A stretch of 64,000 nucleotides of DNA from Clostridium gelidum (GCF_019977655.1 NZ_AP024849.1:3071001-3135000), one strand, 5' to 3'. Positions 18,026 through 25,850 are shown, counted from the stretch's first letter. Numbers and translations: made by a program. The notes: generated from the sequence alone by a model not told the origin.

Positions 18026-18778
18026 CTACTTTTGCGTGTTTCTATCAAACCAATTAATTTGATTTAAGTAAGATGTTTTAGGAATATTCTCATGCATATA
18101 GGAACAGTTTTTATTTGTAAGTCTATATAAATTATTACACCTCATATATGAATCTACTCTCTTCTCAAATAATTCACCTCCATATTTCGGATATCTTTGT
18201 GAACATTTATGATGAAAATTATATATATTATTTTTAAAAACGTCACTTTTAATTAGGTAACATTGGTCTGAGAATCCTGATCCAACAAACCAATTTTCAA
18301 TTTCATCAAAAGATTCATTTTTTGCTTCATTAAATAAATTATTCCAAGTTGGATTTGCAACAATAAATTTCTCATTTTGTTTCATAATATTAATAGCATC
18401 GTCAATCCAGCTTTCAGAATTTGCAAGCATCATTGAATCACTTGAAAAATGAAGCAAATATTCAGTTTTACATAAAAATATGCTTACTAATTCAGCAATT
18501 GAGTAATAATATCCTCCTAAAAAGGATTCTTTGTCAATTTTAAAAAAATCAAGTGCAGCCTGAGCATATTCTTCGACTACATAAAATTCATTAATAATAC
18601 CTTTTGATACTGATTTATTAGCATATGTTTTCACTTGATTTATATCAGAAACATTATTGATAAATAAGATTTTTTTATCGAACTTATAGTTACATCTTTC
18701 AATCATAGTTTCTAGGTAATTAGAATTAAGCATTAACTGAAAATAATTTTCATAACATTTTGTTTCAAAAGTTACCAT
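18026..18778 (-). CDS. Glycosyltransferase-like protein of the spore-surface island, family unclear
   Basis: 250 aa. No signature is decisive. The layout suggests a nucleotide-sugar transferase-like alpha/beta fold: FETKCYENYFQLML at the N-terminus, a strand IINEFYVVEEY, and HFSSDSMML, where an S-D-S could take the place of D-x-D, followed by FIVANPTWN and GSGFSDQCYLI. It is the first gene of the minus-strand run with two GT2 genes and has a GGGGAG-like ribosome site. I would call it a probable GT-A-like protein only because of context and pattern; another role is possible. Confidence 0.5.
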   Translation of the reverse strand: MVTFETKCYENYFQLMLNSNYLETMIERCNYKFDKKILFINNVSDINQVKTYANKSVSKGIINEFYVVEEYAQAALDFFKIDKESFLGGYYYSIAELVSIFLCKTEYLLHFSSDSMMLANSESWIDDAINIMKQNEKFIVANPTWNNLFNEAKNESFDEIENWFVGSGFSDQCYLIKSDVFKNNIYNFHHKCSQRYPKYGGELFEKRVDSYMRCNNLYRLTNKNCSYMHENIPKTSYLNQINWFDRNTQK

Positions 18779-18922
18779 AAATTATGCTCCCCTACATTAT
18801 AATCACTTATATAGTATTATTATTACTGTGAATAAGTGACTCAATAAATCATATTAAAATTTCCACAATAAGCATACTCAAAATCAAAACATGAAATTAT
18901 TTACATGTGAAATTATTTATAT

Positions 18923-18974
18923 ATAAAAGAAGGATATATGATAAGCAAAATGCTTTCTTATATCCTTCTTTTAT
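18923..18974 (-). terminator. Hairpin downstream of the Cys-rich protein gene
   Basis: 16-bp arms (18923-18938; 18959-18974) around AAGCAAAATGCTTT-like inner sequence. Stem and loop resemble the reverse complement of the hairpin at 24337-24372. It lies between the Cys-rich gene (ends 19036) and the transferase start at 18778. Confidence 0.6.
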
Positions 18975-19035
18975 GACATTCCAATATCTTTTATTATTAT
19001 ATTACTAGTTAACATATAGTTATCTAGTAAATTTA

Positions 19036-19533
19036 TTAACTTTTACAGTGCCTATTACAATTACGCTCAGCATTTGTACATGGTGAGAAAGTGAATACTA
19101 CATCAAATCTAACCTCTTTAACAACCTTACCGCATTTTTCTTTTGCTTTGAAGCATAAAATATCTGTTGGAAACCATTCTTCATGCATTTCTAATAATTT
19201 GTGACGTGGTATGAAAATTATACCTGATCTAACTATTTTATAAAATCCAAGACAGCCACATATAACTACTTCATCACATATACACTTTGTGTTTTTACCA
19301 CAATATTCTATTTCAATTTCATCACCACCAGAACAGCATATTGCATGGGCTGTGAAGTATTGTAATTTTCCTGGGCATACTTCAATTATCTTATCTTTAA
19401 TTTCAATAGCTACTTCTAAATCACAATTTATTTTCATTGGCGGCACGTGACATCTATGACTTTTTGCTTCATCAGTTTCTCTTTCCTCATCAGGTTCCTG
19501 TTTTGAATATTCTTCCATTTCGTCATATCTCAT
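19036..19533 (-). CDS. Cys-rich spore-surface-type protein, paralogue 1
   Basis: 165 aa with about 16 Cys, including CC pairs and C-x-C motifs (HAICCSGG, CICDEVVICGC, CNRHC). An acidic N-terminal tail (~30 residues) is followed by a beta-rich domain: INCDLEVAIEIKDKI, PGKLQYFTA, GFYKIVRSGII. The gene at 19778 shares this framework at much lower identity. There is no signal peptide or membrane segment. Cys-rich, signal-less proteins near collagen-like genes in clostridia are usually disulfide-linked exosporium or coat components; that is inference, and I do not recognise the family. Good ribosome site (AGGAGG) before ATG. Confidence 0.65.
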   Translation of the reverse strand: MRYDEMEEYSKQEPDEERETDEAKSHRCHVPPMKINCDLEVAIEIKDKIIEVCPGKLQYFTAHAICCSGGDEIEIEYCGKNTKCICDEVVICGCLGFYKIVRSGIIFIPRHKLLEMHEEWFPTDILCFKAKEKCGKVVKEVRFDVVFTFSPCTNAERNCNRHCKS

Positions 19534-19777
19534 AATTTTCCTCCTAGTTTATCCATATAAATATAATATTTATATACATGTTTTTTCATAATCTAATCAC
19601 TTTATTTATCTAGTTATATAATATTATATAGTCAATTATTTTAATTGTTACACTTAGCAAGTATGGATTATTAATTTTAGATAAAATTGATAATTCAGTA
19701 TATTGCTAATTTAAAATCATATTAATTATTCATTTTATACTATATGTGCAATTATTAACTAGATATTTTTTTAATAA

Positions 19778-20236
19778 CTAACAACAGCAACAACGTGAAT
19801 TGCAGCTGAATACTACAACAAAATCACAACATTCTTTAGTACATTCATCAATTGCTGTAAAAGTTAAAATATCCATTTTATGTGGATCCAACTTACAATG
19901 AGTTTTTACAATTATTCCTGATTGAACTATGTGATAAATTCCAAGATTTCCGGATATCCCTTTACTTTGGTAATGACCTTTATATTTAATATTAAGATTT
20001 CCACAGCATTTTGATACATCCATTGTGAAATATTGAGATTTACCTGGATATAAATAAATCATCTTATTTCTTGTATCAAAACCAGCTTTTAAGTTACAAT
20101 TTATATAAATCTTTGATTCTTCTGTATGTGCATAATTCTCTATCTTCTTATTATCTTCAGTAAATTTATCAGTAATTTTATTTTCTTTTATATAATCCGT
20201 TTGACTTTCATTACATATATCTTTAATTACATTCAT
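19778..20236 (-). CDS. Cys-rich spore-surface-type protein, paralogue 2
   Basis: 152 aa from the ATG at 20236, chosen because TAGGAGGG lies 6 bases upstream; an ATG 10 codons earlier has no ribosome site. It shares the paralogue-1 framework: INCNLKAGFDTRNKMI, PGKSQYFTMDVSKCCG, GNLGIYHIVQSGII, DILTFTA, DFVVVFSC. It ends in a CCCC tail (SRCCCC), suiting metal binding or cross-linking. About 245 bp separates it from paralogue 1, so they may be transcribed separately. Function unknown; spore outer layer inferred from context. Confidence 0.65.
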   Translation of the reverse strand: MNVIKDICNESQTDYIKENKITDKFTEDNKKIENYAHTEESKIYINCNLKAGFDTRNKMIYLYPGKSQYFTMDVSKCCGNLNIKYKGHYQSKGISGNLGIYHIVQSGIIVKTHCKLDPHKMDILTFTAIDECTKECCDFVVVFSCNSRCCCC

Positions 20237-20372
20237 AATGTACCCTCCTAAATAACTATTTCTCATAGTTTATTTAAAATTATATTATATTGTATTAAGA
20301 CTTCTTTAATAGTGGTACAATTATTAATTTTAAATCATAATATGCATTATAAGTGCAAAATGAAAAGGACGT

Positions 20373-20711
20373 GTGACTTTGAAAAATAAAGAAACTTGCA
20401 AAGAAAAGTGTGAATTTACAGTACATCCTTGCAACTTTAAGATAAAAATCAAAGAAATTAAACCATTTTGTGTACGTGCCTGTAGATCTATTGTATTGGA
20501 TTTAAAAGTTATTAATTGTTGTAACGTTAAGCGTTGCATAAAAATCAAATCAAGACCTATGCATGGAAAAATACTATTGTTAAATTCCTCTACCATTATA
20601 TATAAATCTACTAGGAGATTCTCTGGTTTGGACTTGTTTCAACTTCTAGTTGAAGATGAATATGGTGAGAGTCGTATAGAAAGCATACTTATTCGCGTTA
20701 TATGTAAATAG
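20373..20711 (+). CDS. Small Cys-rich protein with Ig/cadherin-like repeat
   Basis: 112 aa if started at GTG (20373). The TTG at 20379 has better spacing from AAAGGA and would remove two residues. The N-terminal ~60 residues carry Cys at short intervals (TCKEKC, CVRAC, CCNVKRC). The C-terminal half, HGKILLLNSSTIIYKS, then FSGLDLFQLLVEDEYGES and a final strand, fits the P-x-x-G ... Y-x-P ... F-x-G-x-D-x-F ... D-x-x-G pattern of bacterial Ig/cadherin-like repeats. No signal peptide. It diverges from the Cys-rich pair upstream, and a hairpin immediately follows its stop. Likely another spore-surface component (inference). Confidence 0.55.
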   Translation: MTLKNKETCKEKCEFTVHPCNFKIKIKEIKPFCVRACRSIVLDLKVINCCNVKRCIKIKSRPMHGKILLLNSSTIIYKSTRRFSGLDLFQLLVEDEYGESRIESILIRVICK

Positions 20712-20742
20712 AGAGTGAGATTTTAAGTAAAATCTCACTCTC
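20711..20742 (+). terminator. Perfect hairpin at the end of the small Cys-rich gene
   Basis: 14-bp perfect arms (20711-20724; 20729-20742) with a 4-base loop and a short T run; stem GAGAGTGAGATTTT. Confidence 0.75.
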
Positions 20743-20910
20743 TTAAGTATACCCTTTAGGATTATTATTTTGCCATCTCCAAGAATCTCTACACATATCA
20801 TTAATGTCTTTTTCAGTTTTCCATCCTAATTCCCTATTAACCTTAGTTGAGTCTGCATAGCAACTAGCTACATCGCCTAAACGCCTTCCTACTATTTTAT
20901 ATGTGATCAC
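20743..20910 (-). pseudogene. Relic of the C-terminus of UDP-glucose 4-epimerase (GalE)
   Basis: The minus strand encodes GRRLGDVASCYADSTKV, then ELGWKTEK, then MCRDSWRWQNNNPKGY, matching the conserved end of GalE (RRPGDIA-CYADPTKA, LGW, DSWRWQ-NPNGY). Everything N-terminal of this, including the NAD-binding fold and catalytic Tyr, is missing; the frame enters from hairpin sequence. Like the RfbB relic at 2943, it points to lost nucleotide-sugar genes. Confidence 0.75.
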
Positions 20911-20911
20911 C

Positions 20912-20962
20912 AAAAAAACTCTTAATATTAATATACAGTATATTAATATTAAGAGTTTTTTT
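20912..20962 (-). terminator. Perfect 24-bp terminator of panD copy 1
   Basis: 24-bp arms (20912-20935; 20939-20962) with a 3-base loop and 7-base A/T ends, so it can act on either strand. It begins 4 bp past the panD stop and replaces whatever once joined panD to the GalE relic. Confidence 0.85.
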
Positions 20963-20965
20963 ATT

Positions 20966-21340
20966 TTATTCATTAGATTCATAATTTGTGATTTCTTTTA
21001 TTGTATTATCATCATTCATAAATACAACATCTGGTTTATATTTTTTAGCTTCACCTTCATCCATTAGAGCATAAGCAATTATGATCACTCTATCTCCTGG
21101 TTGTACAAGTCTTGCAGCAGCACCATTTACACAAATAACACCTGAGTCCCTCTTTCCAGGGATTACATATGTTTCAAATCTTGCTCCATTATTTACATCT
21201 ACTATTTGAACTTTTTCGTTTTCTATTATTTTTGAAGCTTCCATTAATGTTTTATCTATAGTAATGCTTCCCATATAGCTTAACTCAGCTTGAGTTATTG
21301 TAGCTCTGTGTATCTTTCCTTTTAACATTGTAAGTATCAT
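20966..21340 (-). CDS. panD: Aspartate 1-decarboxylase, copy 1 (duplicate)
   Basis: 124 aa pyruvoyl enzyme converting L-aspartate to beta-alanine for pantothenate/CoA synthesis. The self-processing Gly-Ser site is YMGSITID near residue 27; the substrate Arg region is NGARFETYVI; NGAAARLVQPGDRVII is the conserved core. It differs from copy 2 (24444) at only four residues (S/G before YMGS, V/I, L/Q, D/A). Its only operon partner is a 12-codon relic of panC 24 bp upstream, so it now stands alone with its own ribosome site (GGGAGG). Both copies look functional. Confidence 0.9.
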   Translation of the reverse strand: MILTMLKGKIHRATITQAELSYMGSITIDKTLMEASKIIENEKVQIVDVNNGARFETYVIPGKRDSGVICVNGAAARLVQPGDRVIIIAYALMDEGEAKKYKPDVVFMNDDNTIKEITNYESNE

Positions 21341-21364
21341 CTTAAAATTCCTCCCAAAGTTACA

Positions 21365-21400
21365 TTATATTGCATATGTGAAATTATCTATTAATCTTGT
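21365..21400 (-). pseudogene. Relic of the panC 3' end
   Basis: The minus strand reads TRLIDNFTYAI-stop, matching the end of the intact PanC (TRLIDNFTFKIYTY). 24 of 25 bases (21376-21400) equal those at 25019-25043. It shows that panD copy 1 was once preceded by panC. Confidence 0.75.
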
Positions 21401-21446
21401 ATTTATTAATACAGGTAGACCACTTTTAGAAATTGATGGTTGTATT
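21396..21446 (+). repeat. 51-bp orphan fragment of the HAD phosphatase gene
   Basis: 49 of 51 bases equal 2169-2219 inside the HAD gene (codes for FINTGRPLLEIDG). It is fused to the panC relic through the shared pentamer CTTGT (21396-21400). Confidence 0.85.
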
Positions 21447-21616
21447 ATTGAATTAATACAATATAACATATTTTGTATAATTATAATTTTATAGGATGAC
21501 CATTTATCTCTTAATCATATCTGTAAATAAAATAATCTGTAACTCTTTTGCTTAAAATTCATAATATATTATTGTAAAGGGTTGATTTAAAATATATATT
21601 AAAAGGAGAATTATAT

Positions 21617-22327
21617 ATGAAAGATATACAAGAGATAATGAAAGAAATGAACGTAGTATCTGATGAAATAGCAGCAACAGAGGACATTGCAGTAACATTA
21701 GAACAAGTACAACAAGTGCTTCCTAGTTTAGGTCTTGCTTGTACTTGCGCTCAAGCATGTAGTGCTGGGGTTTCTGGTTTAACTGAATGTGGGACAACTG
21801 ACAATTCAGTAGAACCTACTCTTTGTGTAGCAACTGCTCCAAGAAATTTTGTGTTTGACACTGGAGCTAATCGTAGAATCGCATACAGTTTAGCTGGCTT
21901 GCGTATTGTGGTAGAGCCATGTAGTTGTGATACAGTAGCAACACCAATATATCGTATAAGAATTATTGGTTGTATTTCATATACTGTAGACGTACCACTT
22001 GCATCTTCTAACAATTGTACTGCTGAGTTTACCTCTACTGGCGTTCGTGTTAATAATAGCACTCCTACTGTATACGCATGCTGTTGTTGTGGTAGTGCAC
22101 ATGTAGATAATATTATCGGTTTTGCCTGTAGCCTAGGGGTAGCTTCTCTTGCACGTAACTTAATAGCACTCTTAATAGCTAGTGGGTTAAGGTGTAGCTT
22201 TATAACTCCAACCTTGACTGTTGGCTTTACAGGAAATAATACTATTGCAACTGCAAGTGTTGGTTTCAATATTCAAAATGTGTGTACTAGTGTTGGTGGG
22301 CTTACAGCAGAAATATCTAAACAATAA
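21617..22327 (+). CDS. Cys-rich hydrophobic protein, probable spore outer-layer component
   Basis: 236 aa, no recognised family. The N-terminal ~35 residues are a charged helix (MKDIQEIMKEMNVVSDEIAA) followed by LEQVQQVLPSLGL. The remainder is rich in Cys, Val, Ala and Thr, with clusters CTCAQAC, CSCDT and ACCCCGSA and alternating beta-like strands (RIVVEPC, YRIRIIGCISYTVDV). No signal peptide. Good AAAGGAG site before ATG and a hairpin after the stop, so it is a single-gene unit. The high Cys content and place in the island suggest a self-assembling, disulfide-linked exosporium or coat protein (inference). It lies within the 3.1-kb segment bounded by the two panD copies. Confidence 0.65.
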   Translation: MKDIQEIMKEMNVVSDEIAATEDIAVTLEQVQQVLPSLGLACTCAQACSAGVSGLTECGTTDNSVEPTLCVATAPRNFVFDTGANRRIAYSLAGLRIVVEPCSCDTVATPIYRIRIIGCISYTVDVPLASSNNCTAEFTSTGVRVNNSTPTVYACCCCGSAHVDNIIGFACSLGVASLARNLIALLIASGLRCSFITPTLTVGFTGNNTIATASVGFNIQNVCTSVGGLTAEISKQ

Positions 22328-22387
22328 TTGGAATAAATTTATCACTTTAGAAGTATAATTAAAAATTTATTATAAAAATATATCTAT

Positions 22388-22412
22388 AAGCCTTTGCATC
22401 TTGCAAGGGCTT
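22388..22412 (+). terminator. Terminator of the Cys-rich protein gene
   Basis: 11-bp arms AAGCCTTTGCA and TGCAAGGGCTT with a 3-base loop; tail TATTCTCTATTTT. Confidence 0.7.
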
Positions 22413-22524
22413 ATTCTCTATTTTGATGAAAAATCCAAGTTCAATTATCACTATATTTATAAACACCAGTTAATTACTAAAATCATATCTTATATAAAGA
22501 ACTATGATTTGAAAGGAACAAATT

Positions 22525-24231
22525 ATGACTGCTCAAAGAAATTTGTACACCATAAAGCAATCTGACGGTACTACATGGAAATTTTCTTTTAAAGAAGATG
22601 CAGGAATTATATATAAACTTTTAAAAGAAAATACATGGTCAGAACATTATACTCTGGCTAAAGAAGCTTCAAAAATTTTTTCAGTGACTTTACTTCCTAA
22701 TGATAGCATAAATGTATTCTACCAAGACTTTGATGGAACTATAATGTTAAGTAAATATGATGGAAATCAGTGGATTAAGCAAGGAATTCTTACAAATGAA
22801 AAAAATGAAATATTTAGTATTTACTTTAAAACAGCTATTAATGAAAATAAAATCCAAGTAATTTTTAGTATTTTTAATAAAGAAAATAATACTGCAACAC
22901 TATTTCATCAAATTCTTGATGAAAAGAATAACTTATCTAGCCCTAAAGTTATTGACAAAATTAAATACGATTATGATTATGATGTTCCGTTTATTCTTTA
23001 TTCACCAGATAATAAAGAACTGTTTATTATGTATCAGAGATTCGTAGATAACCACGAGATAGGATATAAATCATTTGATAAGGATAATGAAAAATGGTCT
23101 GATTTTAAATTGATAGATACAAGCAAATATCCTTTTAAGGATTATTGTGCAATAATGTTTAATGAGATTTTACATGCTTTGTATATAAAAAAAGAAGAAA
23201 ATATAGATAGTTTAAATTATGTACATGGTAATCATTCTAATTTTAAGAATAATGAACTGTTTAAAGGTATGAATATAGAGTCCTGTTTAATTTTTATAAT
23301 ATATGGTCAAATATGGTGTTTTGGTATAGATAATAATAAAATTTATAGTAGTTTTTCAATAGATAATGGAAATAATTTTAGCACTCCTCCTTATGAACAA
23401 TCTATAAATTCTCCAAATGTTTTTAAATCCATATATATTTCCAATGAGCCTGAAGAAAGGAACGGTATATTAGGTAATGAAATATATCTTACTAATGATG
23501 ATACATTGCAATATTTAATTTTCTCCATTCTCTACCCATATATTGGAGATAACAAAAAAAGTAACAGTTATCTATCACATATTAAATACTACATGACTGA
23601 AATATACTTAAAGGTTTTATCATATGAAAAGACATCTAGGAGCAAAGAAGAAGAAATTGTTCAATTTAAGCATGAGTTAGAAGAACAAAAAGTTGAAACT
23701 TTATTATATAAAACAAAATTTGAAGAAATAAATAAATCCAATAATGAATTTATAGATTTAACCAATCAATTGAATACAAAGGTAAATTTACTTCAAGAAA
23801 GTTTAACTGATAAAGAAGAAAACCTAAAATTATTACAAAATATAAATAAAGAAAAAGAAGAAGAAATACTCTCTTCTAAGGATAACTCTTCTGAAAATAT
23901 AAATTTACTTCAAGAAAGTTTAATAGATAAAGAAGAAAAGCTAAACTTATTACAAAATATGAATAAGGAAAAAGAAGAAGAAATACTCTTACTTAAAAAT
24001 AACCTTTCTCAAAATGTAAATTTACTTCAAAAAATTTTAATTGATAGAAACCAAAAACTAAAAGTAATAGAAAAGATAAATTTTGAAAAAGTAAAAGAGC
24101 TTATCGCTCTAAAAGGGGAACTTAATCAGGAGGATAATAAAATTTTATTTTTGATAAGTGAAATAAAAAAATTAAAGGCTATTATTAGAATTATGTACAC
24201 TAAAAATTATAAAAGACATAATATATACTAA
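22525..24231 (+). CDS. Propeller-like / coiled-coil protein with 39-residue repeats
   Basis: 568 aa. Residues 1 to ~365 are beta-rich with repeating motifs such as INVFYQDFDGTIMLSKYDG, LFIMYQRF and EIGYKSFD, resembling sialidase/BNR-type propeller blades; no catalytic set is evident. From ~375 to 560 it is a long charged coiled coil, containing three 39-residue repeats starting at residue 421 (NLLQESL-DKEE, LLQN-NKEKEEEIL). There is no signal peptide or membrane anchor. A rod with a propeller head suits an adhesion or structural surface protein; linkage to the spore island is by position only. Good AAAGGA site. The repeat region is AT-rich and could vary in copy number. Confidence 0.6.
   Translation: MTAQRNLYTIKQSDGTTWKFSFKEDAGIIYKLLKENTWSEHYTLAKEASKIFSVTLLPNDSINVFYQDFDGTIMLSKYDGNQWIKQGILTNEKNEIFSIYFKTAINENKIQVIFSIFNKENNTATLFHQILDEKNNLSSPKVIDKIKYDYDYDVPFILYSPDNKELFIMYQRFVDNHEIGYKSFDKDNEKWSDFKLIDTSKYPFKDYCAIMFNEILHALYIKKEENIDSLNYVHGNHSNFKNNELFKGMNIESCLIFIIYGQIWCFGIDNNKIYSSFSIDNGNNFSTPPYEQSINSPNVFKSIYISNEPEERNGILGNEIYLTNDDTLQYLIFSILYPYIGDNKKSNSYLSHIKYYMTEIYLKVLSYEKTSRSKEEEIVQFKHELEEQKVETLLYKTKFEEINKSNNEFIDLTNQLNTKVNLLQESLTDKEENLKLLQNINKEKEEEILSSKDNSSENINLLQESLIDKEEKLNLLQNMNKEKEEEILLLKNNLSQNVNLLQKILIDRNQKLKVIEKINFEKVKELIALKGELNQEDNKILFLISEIKKLKAIIRIMYTKNYKRHNIY
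23785..24135 (+). repeat. Three 117-bp in-frame tandem repeats
   Basis: Units start at 23785, 23902 and 24019, exactly 117 bp (39 codons) apart. Units 1 and 2 are very similar and unit 3 is diverged. They encode the coiled-coil segment. Confidence 0.8.
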
Positions 24232-24336
24232 TGAAATAGTGCAAATCGTGTTGCATCAAAGTCCTCAACAACCATAACAACAGAGTACCATTTTTAAGTG
24301 GGCTACACGCATAAGTATAAAAATTCAAATAAAAAA

Positions 24337-24372
24337 GGATATAAGAAAGCACTTGTTGCTTATCTTATATCC
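24337..24372 (+). terminator. Hairpin after the coiled-coil protein gene
   Basis: Stem GGATATAAGAAAGCA with TGCTTATCTTATATCC, 5-base loop. Near-twin, in reverse orientation, of the hairpin at 18923-18974. Confidence 0.65.
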
Positions 24373-24443
24373 AAATTTTATAAAATAACTTTTAAATTTC
24401 TCAATCATTACTATTATCTAAAAATATAATTGTGAATTGAATT

Positions 24444-24818
24444 TTATTCATTAGATTCATAATTTGTTATTTCTTTTATTGTATTATCATCATTCATAAA
24501 TACAACAGCTGGTTTATATTTTTTAGCTTCACCTTCATCCATTTGAGCATAAGCAATTATGATCACTCTATCTCCTGGTTGTACAAGTCTTGCAGCAGCA
24601 CCATTTACACAAATAACACCTGAGTCTCTCTTCCCAGGGATTACATATGTTTCAAATCTTGCTCCATTATTTATATCAACTATTTGAACTTTTTCATTTT
24701 CAATTATTTTTGAAGCTTCCATCAATGTCTTATCTATAGTAATGCTTCCCATATAACCTAACTCTGCTTGTGTTATTGTAGCTCTGTGTATCTTTCCTTT
24801 TAACATTGTAAGTATCAT
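24444..24818 (-). CDS. panD: Aspartate 1-decarboxylase, copy 2 (operon copy)
   Basis: 124 aa, processing site GYMGSITID, same product as copy 1 (beta-alanine from aspartate). This copy is downstream of panB and panC in the same direction, the usual clostridial panBCD order, but 180 bp of repeat-bearing DNA separates it from panC. The direct repeat shared with copy 1 begins about 3 bp past the stop and ends near the ribosome site. Both copies keep all processing and substrate residues. Confidence 0.9.
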   Translation of the reverse strand: MILTMLKGKIHRATITQAELGYMGSITIDKTLMEASKIIENEKVQIVDINNGARFETYVIPGKRDSGVICVNGAAARLVQPGDRVIIIAYAQMDEGEAKKYKPAVVFMNDDNTIKEITNYESNE

Positions 24819-24888
24819 TTTTAAATTCCTCCTAAATGTGCTTAATTAATATAATTTTTACTATTCATTTTTACTTCTTATCTAAATT

Positions 24889-25000
24889 AAGTTCCGTATT
24901 GTAGAAAAGTTCCGCATTGTAGTATAGCTACTCTTTATATAGGTGCATAGCTACTCTTTTAATTGGTGATAAGTTCCGTATTGTGGCATAGCACTCTTTT
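24889..25000. repeat. Degenerate short repeats between panC and panD
   Basis: AAGTTCCGYATTGTRG occurs at 24889, 24907 and 24971. A second motif, ATAGCTACTCTTT, occurs at 24924 and 24947, with a shortened form ending at 25000. No long ORF or hairpin explains them. Confidence 0.65.
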
Positions 25001-25850
25001 AATATGTGTATATTTTAAATGTGAAATTGTCTATTAATCTTGTTTTTCCTATATAAACAGCTATTGGAATTAATACATTCTTTTCTATAGTTTCAACATT
25101 TTCTAAAGAATCACTATCTACTATTTCCACATAGTCAATTTTAGCTAATGGCTCTTTGCTTAATTCTGCTTTTATAACTTCTTTAAGCTTAGTAGCATTT
25201 CTTTCACCATTTTTTAATGAATCTTTAGCTCGTTCTAAACTTTTACTTAATATCAATGCTGCTTGTCTCTCATCTTTTGAAAGATAAGTATTTCTTGAGC
25301 TTTTAGCCAGTCCATCTTCTTCACGAATTATTGAACAAGCCACTATTTCTACATCTATATTTAAATCTCTAACCATTCTTTTAAGTACAGCTACTTGTTG
25401 AGCATCCTTTTCTCCAAAGTAAGCTTTATCTGGAGTTACTATATTCAAAAGCTTAGAAACAACTAAACAAACTCCATCAAAATGCCCTGGTCTTTTTGCT
25501 CCACAAAGTACACTTGTAAGACTTGAGACACTAACAGTAGTAGCTTTATTATCAAAATACATTTCACTTGGCTCTGGATTAAAAACTAATGCAGCACCTG
25601 CATTTAAACATAAAGCTAAATCTTTATTTATATCTCTTGGATAACTGTCATAATCTTCATTTGGTCCAAATTGTGTTGGATTAACAAATACGCTAACAAC
25701 TACTTTATCATTTTCTAATACCGCTTTTTTTATTAAGCTTTCATGCCCTTTATGCAACGCTCCCATTGTTGGTACAAAACCTACTGAGAGTCCTTCTCTT
25801 TTCCATGATTTAATTAAACTTCTAAGTTCTTTGATTTCTTTTACTAACAT
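24999..25850 (-). CDS. panC: Pantothenate synthetase
   Basis: 283 aa from the ATG at 25850, chosen because GGGAGA lies just upstream and the length equals the PanC norm; an ATG 13 codons earlier adds an atypical Arg-rich tail. It joins pantoate and beta-alanine with ATP to give pantothenate. Signatures: FVPTMGALHKGHESL (HIGH-like KGHE), VVSVFVNPTQFGPNEDY, the pantoate-binding region ending KRPGHFDGV, YFGEKDAQQ, and SSRNTYLS (the KMSKS-like region, here AKSSRN). It ends in ...DNFTFKIYTY, longer than the relic end at 21365. Middle gene of the pan operon. Confidence 0.93.
   Translation of the reverse strand: MLVKEIKELRSLIKSWKREGLSVGFVPTMGALHKGHESLIKKAVLENDKVVVSVFVNPTQFGPNEDYDSYPRDINKDLALCLNAGAALVFNPEPSEMYFDNKATTVSVSSLTSVLCGAKRPGHFDGVCLVVSKLLNIVTPDKAYFGEKDAQQVAVLKRMVRDLNIDVEIVACSIIREEDGLAKSSRNTYLSKDERQAALILSKSLERAKDSLKNGERNATKLKEVIKAELSKEPLAKIDYVEIVDSDSLENVETIEKNVLIPIAVYIGKTRLIDNFTFKIYTY

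Noticed and set aside
21751..22269. 172-codon antisense ORF
   Set aside because: Lies wholly inside the Cys-rich gene on the opposite strand; a shadow of its codon pattern without ribosome site.
24889..25000. Possible CRISPR-like repeats between panC and panD
   Set aside because: Units are irregularly spaced (18 and 64 bp), share no constant spacer length and there are no cas genes.
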